Positions 57,853-64,000 of a DNA stretch of 64,000 bases are shown piece by piece. The translations under genes and the position numbers were made by a program. Below the pieces are notes generated by a model. The model was not told where the DNA came from. It saw only the letters and a program-made list of their open reading frames with translations, and searched no databases. Where the stretch lies: assembly GCA_003573975.1 (NCBI GenBank), contig AP018533.1, forward strand, positions 2,666,319 through 2,730,318, written 5' to 3'. The DNA comes from Clostridiales bacterium CCNA10 (GTDB lineage Bacteria; Bacillota; Clostridia; Oscillospirales; Oscillospiraceae). The first letter of the stretch is position 1, and every line of letters begins with the position of its first letter.

Positions 57853-57939
57853 GCGCGAGTGGTGGAATTGGTAGACTCGCTGGCTTCAGGTGCCAGTGCT
57901 CGCAAGGGCGTGCGGGTTCGACTCCCGCCTCGCGCACCA
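57853..57939 (+). tRNA. tRNA-Leu (anticodon CAG)
   Basis: An 87-nt class II tRNA with encoded CCA. Acceptor pairs GCGCGAG / CTCGCGC, anticodon loop TTCAGGT (CAG at 57887-57889), long variable arm and T-loop GGTTCGACTCC. It reads CUG, the main leucine codon of this GC-rich genome. Confidence 0.98.
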
Positions 57940-57940
57940 G

Positions 57941-58001
57941 CTCGTCGCAAGCGGCATATCGTTTGCGACGAGTTTTTTATGCTTCGCATCAAAAACTCAT
58001 C
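57941..58001. terminator. tRNA-Leu terminator and adjoining palindrome
   Basis: CTCGTCGCAA / TTGCGACGAG followed by TTTTTT terminates the tRNA. Directly after it, GAGTTTTTTATGC / GCATCAAAAACTC forms a second stem (57972-58001). Confidence 0.75.
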
Positions 58002-58127
58002 GCGCACCCATTCCGCTGCTCTTCGCTTCCGAATCGGATTCGCTTGCGCTGGATTCCGATTCGGGGCCGCCGCTCTGCGGCGTTTTTGTTTTATTTCGAG
58101 AAAATATCGATCTTAACCGCCCTTTGC

Positions 58128-58168
58128 AAAAAAGAAAGACATGACCACAGGTCATGTCTTTCTTTTTT
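58128..58168. terminator. Perfect 19-bp bidirectional terminator
   Basis: AAAAAAGAAAGACATGACC / GGTCATGTCTTTCTTTTTT around a 3-nt loop. No gene lies between tRNA-Leu and 58512; this gap holds hairpins and repeat copy C. Confidence 0.75.
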
Positions 58169-58209
58169 GGTTTCGGCCGCCGGAGGCGGCCTCCAGTCTT
58201 CGGTATTTG

Positions 58210-58300
58210 GATGCTCGGGGTAAATAAATTGCCTCTGCGCAAGGTTTTACTTGCGGCAAAACACTTGTGCGGCGCATAAGCGCCGCCGCCCGGAAGGCCA
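58210..58300. repeat. Remote copy C of the structured repeat
   Basis: The segment attgcctctgcgcaaggt, then GTTTT...AAAAC and GCGGCGC/GCGCCGC stems, aligns with the core of copies A and B (about three-quarters identical over 60 bp by eye). The outer stems and flanking duplications are not recognisable. Confidence 0.5.
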
Positions 58301-58512
58301 ATGGAATATCTCGAACTTAGAATATCAAGCGCAAAAACACCAGAGCGGCAGCATCCCCTCGACCAGGGTGCTGCCGCTTTCCGACTGACCCGCTGCTTTC
58401 CACTCCGCTTGGATCTCTGATGCAAAAGCCGTGTTCCATCATGCGTCAGACTGGCTTCTGGACATATAGGTTTGGACACGCCGAACATGAGGGGCAAACC
58501 GCTCCTCAGTTC

Positions 58513-58992
58513 TCATCCTTCCTCGAGGCTCCCTTTTCCCGCCTTGTCCTCGTTCTCCTGTCCGCCGTCTGCCCGGTCCGTTCTCAGGATAGATTCCAGC
58601 CAACCGATACACTCGGCAGCACACTGTTTCAGCTCCGGCTGTGTGGCCCCCCGGCGGAGCACTCCGGACATGGCCTCAATGCACTGAAGCAGACAGGCGG
58701 AAGCAGCCTGTGTACAGTCCGGCTCCCGGTCCTTCTCCCGGAGAAGACCGGACAGCGGCACCTGATAGCTCTCCGCCAGAAGCATCACCGTACGCAGGGT
58801 GGGATTTCCCTCGCCCCGCTCGTATGCGGAGAGGCTGCTGGTGGAGACCCCGGAGCGCGCCTCTGCCTCCTCCAGCGTCATCCTGCGCTGTTCCCGAAGC
58901 CACCGTAGCTGCACGCCAAAATCATGCAGGAGAGCTTCCTCCCGCTTGTCATCCCGACGTTCCACCCTCCACCTCGCTTTGCACTTTCCCAT
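58513..58992 (-). CDS. XRE-family transcriptional regulator
   Basis: A 159-residue protein. The N-terminal helix-turn-helix is clear: QLRWLREQRRMTLEEAEARS, GVSTSSLSAYERGEGNPTL, and TVMLLAESYQVPLSGLL. The C-terminal half holds three cysteines in a helical region (CLLQCIEAMSGVL, QCAAECIGWLESIL) of unknown role. It is monocistronic and divergent from the rpmG operon, whose expression it could affect. Confidence 0.85.
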   Translation of the reverse strand: MGKCKARWRVERRDDKREEALLHDFGVQLRWLREQRRMTLEEAEARSGVSTSSLSAYERGEGNPTLRTVMLLAESYQVPLSGLLREKDREPDCTQAASACLLQCIEAMSGVLRRGATQPELKQCAAECIGWLESILRTDRADGGQENEDKAGKGSLEEG

Positions 58993-59126
58993 GTCTGTCC
59001 GGCATGGCTAAGCATCCGTTTCAACAACAGGATACTGAATTCTGGTTCCCCTGTCAACTCGTGAAAGCTTAAAACACACCGTTCTCCTCCTGCTCACTCC
59101 AATTCGCCACAAAAATAATTTTTTTC

Positions 59127-59155
59127 TTGACGTACTGCACTGTTTGTGGTACATT
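59127..59155 (+). promoter_or_regulatory. Promoter of the rpmG-secE-nusG operon, long leader
   Basis: TTGACG (59127-59132), a 17-bp spacer and TACATT (59150-59155). The leader is about 240 nt and ends in GGAGGGCTTCCTCC and an AAGGAGG site; otherwise no gene is seen from 58993 to 59402. Confidence 0.7.
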
Positions 59156-59402
59156 AGTAGGTACCTGTGAAAAGGGGCTTTTTGTCGTGCGCATTTTTAC
59201 GGTGTAATGCCGCCCGACCCCCTTCTCCGGACTCCGGAACACAGGGAGGCAATCGCCGGATCCCACCGTAACGTCTCGGCGCAGTTCCATCTGCGCCTGT
59301 ACGTCGCTGGATTCGGCATCAGTCCGCATCCGGCGTTTTTCGTCTATGCGGGATTTAAAGTGGAGGGCTTCCTCCACAAAACACTAAGGAGGTGCCGAAC
59401 CT

Positions 59403-59570
59403 ATGGCAAGCAAAGCCGGCGCGCGCATCAAGATCACCCTGCGGTGCTCTGAGTGCAAGCAGAGAAACTACAACACCATGAAGAACAAGAAGAATACCCC
59501 TGACCGTCTGGAGCTCAACAAGTACTGCCCCTTCTGCAGAAAGCACACCGTCCACAATGAGACGAAGTAA
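59403..59570 (+). CDS. rpmG: 50S ribosomal protein L33
   Basis: A 55-residue protein: [20 protein letters not shown], then [16 protein letters not shown]. Two CxxC pairs (CSEC, CPFC) mark the zinc-containing form of L33. AAGGAGG precedes ATG 59403. It heads the rpmG-secE-nusG-rplK-rplA string, the standard arrangement in Firmicutes. Confidence 0.96.
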   Translation: MASKAGARIKITLRCSECKQRNYNTMKNKKNTPDRLELNKYCPFCRKHTVHNETK

Positions 59571-59609
59571 TTCCTCTGGGATGGCTGAAAGGAAAGAAGG
59601 GTAACAAAG

Positions 59610-59906
59610 ATGGCTGAGAACGAAAAGGTGGAGCAGAGCGTTCCCTCCGCTCCCAAGGCCGATAAGGCCAAGAAGGACAAGAAGTCCGACAAAAAGTCCA
59701 AGCCCGGCGTCTTTGCCCGCATCGGCCGTTGGTTCCGGGAACTGAAGATCGAGTTGAAGAAGGTCGTGTGGCCCACCGGCAAGCAGACCGTCAACAACAC
59801 CCTGATCGTCATCGCCTGTGTTATCGTTGTGGGCATTTTCATCTGGCTGTTTGATGCGGTGGCCGGCGGCCTGATCCAGGCCCTGTTCCACCTCGTGAAT
59901 GGGTGA
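59610..59906 (+). CDS. secE: Preprotein translocase subunit SecE
   Basis: A 98-residue protein. The Lys-rich N-terminus (KADKAKKDKKSDKKSKPG) is an extension. RWFRELKIELKKVVWPTGKQ is the SecE signature, followed by one membrane helix (LIVIACVIVVGIFIWLF). It clamps SecY in the translocon. nusG follows 5 bp downstream. Confidence 0.95.
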   Translation: MAENEKVEQSVPSAPKADKAKKDKKSDKKSKPGVFARIGRWFRELKIELKKVVWPTGKQTVNNTLIVIACVIVVGIFIWLFDAVAGGLIQALFHLVNG

Positions 59907-59911
59907 GCGGC

Positions 59912-60436
59912 ATGGCTGACAATGTGAATTGGTATGTGGTCCATACCTACTCCGGGTATGAGAACACGGTCAAGGCCACCATTGAAAAGTATGTCGAGAA
60001 CCGCCACCTGCAGGATGTGATCCATGAGATCAGCATCCCGCTGGAAACTGTCACCGAGATCACAGACAACGGTCCCAAGGAAGTGGAGCGCAAGGTGTTC
60101 CCCGGCTATGTGCTGGTCAAGATGGTCATGAATGACGAGACCTGGCATGTGGTGCGGAACATCCGCGGCGTCACCGGCTTCCTAGGCGAAGGCAACAAGC
60201 CCATCCCCCTGTCTGAAGATGACGTCGCCGCCCTCGGCGTAGAGAAGCGCGAGATCGTGGTGGGCTATCAGGTGGGAGACAGCGTCAAGATCACCGACGG
60301 CGCCCTGGAGTCCTTCCTGGGCACTGTGGAAGAGCTGGACCTGGAGCGCGGCAAGGTCCGCGTGATGGTCTCCATGTTCGGACGGGAGACCCCTGTGGAA
60401 CTGGAGCTGGATCAGGTCGAGCCCATGGACCGGTAA
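59912..60436 (+). CDS. nusG: Transcription termination/antitermination factor NusG
   Basis: A 174-residue NusG from ATG 59912 ([17 protein letters not shown]). NGN domain residues about 1-110 include [14 protein letters not shown] and [14 protein letters not shown]. The KOW domain near the end ([22 protein letters not shown]) binds ribosomes or Rho. It links RNA polymerase with translation. Confidence 0.97.
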   Translation: MADNVNWYVVHTYSGYENTVKATIEKYVENRHLQDVIHEISIPLETVTEITDNGPKEVERKVFPGYVLVKMVMNDETWHVVRNIRGVTGFLGEGNKPIPLSEDDVAALGVEKREIVVGYQVGDSVKITDGALESFLGTVEELDLERGKVRVMVSMFGRETPVELELDQVEPMDR

Positions 60437-60572
60437 GTCCCCGCCGCCAGCAACGGACATTTCTCTCTGCGGCATCGGGCCGCAGAACGTGGGAGGGACG
60501 GTTCAGTCCGTCCCGCCAAATGGGCGCGTAACGCCCAACACAACCACATTTTCATTATGGAGGTGCTCTTTC

Positions 60573-60998
<426 letters not shown>

Positions 60999-61012
60999 GG
61001 AGGGTGTAAACA

Positions 61013-61705
61013 ATGTTTAGAGGCAAGAAATATCAGGAGAGCGCCAAGCAGATCGACAAGAACGCTCTGTACGATACCAACGAGGCCATGGAGCTGCTGG
61101 TCAAGACCGCTCCCGCCAAGTTCGACGAGACCGTTGAGCTCCATGTGAAGCTGGGCGTTGACTCCCGCCACGCTGACCAGCAGGTCCGCGGCGCCATCGT
61201 CCTCCCCCACGGCACCGGTAAGACCCAGCGCGTGCTGGTCTTTGCCAAGGCCGCCAAGGCCGACGAGGCCCGTGCCGCCGGTGCCGACTTCGTGGGTGAC
61301 ATGGACCTGGTGGAGAAGATCCAGAAGGAGAACTGGTTCGACTTCGACGTGGTCGTGGCTACCCCCGACATGATGGGCGTTGTGGGCCGTCTGGGTAAGG
61401 TCCTGGGCCCCAAGGGCCTGATGCCCTCCCCCAAGGCCGGCACCGTCACCATGGACGTGACCAAGGCCATCAACGAGATTAAGGCCGGTAAGGTGGAGTA
61501 CCGTCTGGATAAGACCAACATCATCCACTGCCCCATCGGCAAGGTCTCCTTCGGTGCGGAGAAGCTGGCTGAGAACTTCAACGCCATCATGGGCGCGATC
61601 GTCAAGGCCAAGCCCGCCGCCGCCAAGGGCCAGTATATCAAGAGCTGCGTGGTGGCTTCCACCATGGGCCCCGGCGTTAAGGTCAATGGCGCCAAGCTGG
61701 TGTGA
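61013..61705 (+). CDS. rplA: 50S ribosomal protein L1
   Basis: A 230-residue protein. [20 protein letters not shown] and [19 protein letters not shown] are L1 signatures. L1 forms the mobile stalk and can bind its own mRNA. A terminator follows immediately, so rplJ-rplL are not in this operon. Confidence 0.97.
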   Translation: MFRGKKYQESAKQIDKNALYDTNEAMELLVKTAPAKFDETVELHVKLGVDSRHADQQVRGAIVLPHGTGKTQRVLVFAKAAKADEARAAGADFVGDMDLVEKIQKENWFDFDVVVATPDMMGVVGRLGKVLGPKGLMPSPKAGTVTMDVTKAINEIKAGKVEYRLDKTNIIHCPIGKVSFGAEKLAENFNAIMGAIVKAKPAAAKGQYIKSCVVASTMGPGVKVNGAKLV

Positions 61706-61730
61706 TCTGATTCCAATACGCTCAAAATAC

Positions 61731-61764
61731 ATCCCCAGTCCAAACGGACTGGGGATTATTGTTT
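61731..61764 (+). terminator. Terminator after rplA
   Basis: A perfect 11-bp stem ATCCCCAGTCC / GGACTGGGGAT, then TATTGTTT. Confidence 0.8.
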
Positions 61765-61855
61765 CGGAACATTTCCACAAACCCAAGTATTTTCTTCTAC
61801 AATCGCCGGAGGTTCAAAAGAGCAGTCCCAGCCCGTAAGTTCCAACATATTTTGA

Positions 61856-61884
61856 TTGACGAAGTTCTCCGTTTCTGCTATGGT
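61856..61884 (+). promoter_or_regulatory. Promoter of the siroheme/4Fe-4S gene
   Basis: TTGACG (61856-61861), a 17-bp spacer and TATGGT (61879-61884). The leader then holds a GAAGGCT/AGCCTTC hairpin (61911-61939). Confidence 0.65.
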
Positions 61885-61968
61885 AGATACAGAAAAGAAA
61901 GCGTCTGATATGGAAGGCTGACCGCACTGCGGAGCCTTCGTAACGCAGCCATTTAGGGAGGTAACGAT

Positions 61969-62916
61969 ATGAACGAACCCAATACCAAAGCGGCCCCGAT
62001 CCCGCAAAGTGAGGTCACCCGGGTCAAGGCCCTGGGATTTCTCTGGGACAAGCGCACCCAGGATCGATTCAACGGCCGTGTCATCACCCGCAACGGAAAG
62101 ATCACTGCGGAGGAGTGCCATATCATCGCGGAGGCAGCCAAGCGCTTCGGCAGCGGCGAGGTAGCCATGACCACCCGCCTGACCATGGAGATCCAAGGCG
62201 TTCCCTTTGAAAATATCGAGCCCCTTCGGACTTTTCTCCGGGAGCAGGCTGGTCTGGAGACCGGCGGCACCGGCGCCAAGGTCCGCCCAGTGGTCTCCTG
62301 TAAGGGTACCACCTGCCAGTACGGCCTGATCGATACCAACGCCCTGTCCCTTGCGATCCACGAACGCTTCTTCAAGGGCTACGCCGGAGTCAAGCTGCCC
62401 CACAAGTTCAAGATCGCGGTGGGCGGCTGCCCCAATAACTGTGTGAAGCCCGACCTGAACGACGTGGGCATTGTGGGACAGCGCATCCCCCGCGTCATCC
62501 CTGAACTGTGCAAGGGATGCAAGCTGTGTGAAAAATCCTGCCCCCTCCATGTTGCCAAGGTAGTGGATGGCAAGGCCGTCATCGACCCCTCTCAGTGCAA
62601 CAACTGCGGCCGCTGTATCCCCAAGTGCCCCTTCCATGCCATCGAGGCCCAGGCCACCGGCTACCAAGTCTACATTGGCGGCCGCTGGGGCAAGCGCACC
62701 GCCATGGGCCGTCCCCTGAGCGCGATCTTCACCGATCAGGAGGAGCTCCTGACTCTGATCGAAAAATGTCTGCTGCTCTTCCGCGCCTACGGCCAGCCCA
62801 AGGAGCGCTTCGCCGACACCATCACCCGTTTGGGCTTCGACCAGGTCCAGGCCATGCTGCTGTCCGACGAGCTGCTCCAGCGTAAGGAGGAGATCCTGTC
62901 CCAGCCCGCCAGCTGA
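61969..62916 (+). CDS. Siroheme sulfite/nitrite-reductase-like protein with two 4Fe-4S clusters
   Basis: A 315-residue single-chain protein; ATG 61969 follows GGGAGG. A ferredoxin-like nitrite/sulfite reductase half-domain (about 30-100) leads to the siroheme/4Fe-4S region with SCKGTTCQYG and GGCPNNCVKPDL. A bacterial ferredoxin insert (about 180-225) has CKGCKLCEKSCP and CNNCGRCIPKCP. This is the AsrC/DsrAB-like layout, but alone, without AsrA/B. It could reduce sulfite or a related small anion; the electron donor is not encoded here. Confidence 0.85.
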   Translation: MNEPNTKAAPIPQSEVTRVKALGFLWDKRTQDRFNGRVITRNGKITAEECHIIAEAAKRFGSGEVAMTTRLTMEIQGVPFENIEPLRTFLREQAGLETGGTGAKVRPVVSCKGTTCQYGLIDTNALSLAIHERFFKGYAGVKLPHKFKIAVGGCPNNCVKPDLNDVGIVGQRIPRVIPELCKGCKLCEKSCPLHVAKVVDGKAVIDPSQCNNCGRCIPKCPFHAIEAQATGYQVYIGGRWGKRTAMGRPLSAIFTDQEELLTLIEKCLLLFRAYGQPKERFADTITRLGFDQVQAMLLSDELLQRKEEILSQPAS

Positions 62917-62941
62917 TCCTCACAGGATTCGCATCGCTCCC

Positions 62942-62999
62942 AATGGCCGCCCGCCCGGGCGGCCATTCTTGATCTATGGGGCGCGCTACACCCCATAGA
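62942..62999 (+). terminator. Terminator-like hairpins
   Basis: AATGGCCGCCC / GGGCGGCCATT (62942-62967) and CTATGGGG / CCCCATAG (62974-62999) separate the siroheme protein gene from the last gene. Confidence 0.6.
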
Positions 63000-63026
63000 A
63001 ACTTTAGAAAGGCGGTCTGCTGTCTC

Positions 63027-64000
63027 ATGTCAGATCTGTTCGATTACCTCGCCTGGAGGGGGGATATCCCCCTGTCCCAGGTCCCCTTCGGCCCTGTGGA
63101 CGGCCTGATTCTCTCCACCCTGTCCTATGTCCGGTTTCAGGAGCTGGTCCCGGACTCCCCCAGCCTGTCCGTCCCCCTTCAGCAGGCGGCGGAGGCCTTC
63201 CTCGCCCTGCCGGAGCAGGAGGCAGAGGACCGGGTGCGGTGCAGGCATGATCTTCCCCTGCTGAAGGCTCTCCTCTCCGCTCCCCGCTTCGCCTCCCTGC
63301 CCCTCACGTTCTATCAGGACTGCCTGGACCCGGAGCGGGAAATGCAGTTTTCCGCCCTCACCGTGCTGCTGGACACCGGAGAGGCCCTGCTGGTCTTTCG
63401 CGGAACAGACAACACTCTGGTGGGCTGGAAGGAGGACTTTAATCTGAGCTTTCTGGAGGTCGTCCCAGCCCAGTCCGCCGCCCTGAACTATACCGCCCGG
63501 CTGGCTGCCGCCCGCCCCGGCCCTCTGCTGCTGGCTGGACACTCCAAAGGGGGCAACCTGGCTGTTTTTTCCGCCTCCCTCTCTCCCCCGGAGCTGCGGG
63601 ACCGGATTGGCGCGGTATACAGCTACGACAGCCCCGGCTTCACTCAGCGGGTGCTCTCCGCTACCGGGTATCAGGAGCTGCTCCCCCGCATCCGCAGCTA
63701 TGTTCCCCAGTCCTCTGTGGTGGGGATGCTTCTGGAGCACGAGGAGCCGTATACCGTGGTCAAAAGCCGCCACCTTGGCATTTTCCAGCATGACCCATAC
63801 ACCTGGGCGGTGCGGGGAGGCAGCTTCATCTGTCTAGAGGAACTCAGCAGCGGCAGCCGGAATCTGGATCTCACACTGAAAAACTGGCTGGCCGGTCTCA
63901 CGCCCCAGGACCGTGAGCGCTTTCTGGACAGCCTGTATCAGGCCTTTGAGGACACCCAGGCCCAGGAGCTGGAGGACCTGGCCCAGCCCAGGCGGCTGTA
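63027..64000 (+). CDS. DUF2974-type alpha/beta-hydrolase (3' end outside window)
   Basis: ATG 63027 opens a frame to the window end with no stop, 324 residues visible. SDLFDYLAWRGDIPLSQVPF is typical of DUF2974 (Mbeg1-like) proteins. LLVFRGTDNTLVGWKEDFN and LLLAGHSKGGNLAVFSASL contain the oxyanion region and the GxSxG-like nucleophile serine; YSYDSPGF is also conserved. Family members are lipase-fold, cytosolic and of unknown substrate. The upstream site AAAGGCGG is 12 bp away. Confidence 0.85.
   Translation, partial: MSDLFDYLAWRGDIPLSQVPFGPVDGLILSTLSYVRFQELVPDSPSLSVPLQQAAEAFLALPEQEAEDRVRCRHDLPLLKALLSAPRFASLPLTFYQDCLDPEREMQFSALTVLLDTGEALLVFRGTDNTLVGWKEDFNLSFLEVVPAQSAALNYTARLAAARPGPLLLAGHSKGGNLAVFSASLSPPELRDRIGAVYSYDSPGFTQRVLSATGYQELLPRIRSYVPQSSVVGMLLEHEEPYTVVKSRHLGIFQHDPYTWAVRGGSFICLEELSSGSRNLDLTLKNWLAGLTPQDRERFLDSLYQAFEDTQAQELEDLAQPRRL

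Noticed and set aside
57853-58020. Prophage attachment site at tRNA-Leu
   Set aside because: Only a short CGCGCACC echo of the tRNA end is present at about 58004; no integrase or longer duplicate is in view.
60437-60572. Known ribosomal leader (L10 type) upstream of rplK
   Set aside because: Only one simple stem was seen and no rplJ follows; the evidence is too thin to name a family.

Overview
The window looks like about 64 kb of chromosome from a GC-rich, anaerobic, Gram-positive gut Firmicute of the Oscillospiraceae (Flavonifractor / Lawsonibacter / Intestinimonas-like). The evidence is a long Bacillus-type SRP RNA next to dnaX-ybaB, a rpmG-secE-nusG-rplK-rplA string, a DUF6465 protein, an efp-peptidase pair, a shared ECF transporter module, LrgAB, and frequent GTG starts with strong AGGAGG sites. 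The genus is inferred from general resemblance and was not tested by any search.

Layout. 1-5.3 kb: an MMPL/RND exporter (cut by the left edge) overlapping a huge GLUG-repeat/coiled-coil surface protein. 5.4-8.1 kb: nitroreductase, then a MarR-MATE efflux operon under a consensus promoter with two operator palindromes, then a wrecked GntR gene. 8.2-12.5 kb: htpG behind an extended CIRCE-type palindrome, and a GntR-ABC transporter operon. 12.5-21 kb: housekeeping and small membrane genes (tRNA-editing deacylase, CAT-fold enzyme, CNNM protein, DUF6465, gdhA, GNAT, PspC, DEAD-box helicase). 21.2-23.8 kb: SRP RNA, dnaX, ybaB. 24-30 kb: an S-layer-homology gene with an in-frame stop, lrgAB, lysA and a uracil permease behind a transcription attenuator. 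31-32 kb: two decayed insertion sequences. 32-38.9 kb: a complete citrate fermentation entry cluster (transporter, citD-citE-citF, citC, citX-citG fusion). 38.9-46 kb: a divergent prenyltransferase, an rRNA-methyltransferase-like gene, ecfA1-ecfA2-ecfT and a degenerate polysaccharide-deacetylase-like protein. 46-57.7 kb: pyk, CDF transporter, efp, aminopeptidase, small enzymes, sodium symporter, split TSUP exporter. 57.8-64 kb: tRNA-Leu, XRE regulator, rpmG-secE-nusG-rplKA, a siroheme/4Fe-4S protein and a truncated DUF2974 hydrolase.

Functional threads. Citrate is imported (32.1 kb) and cleaved by citrate lyase, whose prosthetic group is made and attached by the citX-citG fusion and activated by citC. 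gdhA, pyk, lysA and uraA cover central nitrogen, carbon and pyrimidine needs. Regulation is mostly local: MarR boxes, a YtrA-like GntR operator, a CIRCE-type element, and an intrinsic-terminator attenuator at uraA.

The most unusual signal is a family of structured intergenic repeats. Two well-preserved copies (about 178 and 180 bp, near 27.0 and 52.6 kb) sit at the 3' ends of unrelated genes. Each is bracketed by a 48-49 bp direct repeat that duplicates the C-terminal coding end of that gene, and several hairpins are kept by compensatory changes. A remote third copy follows tRNA-Leu, and other hairpin repeat types lie at 23.8, 40.7, 41.7, 50.1 and 52.4 kb. No CRISPR array, prophage, rRNA operon or replication origin was seen.
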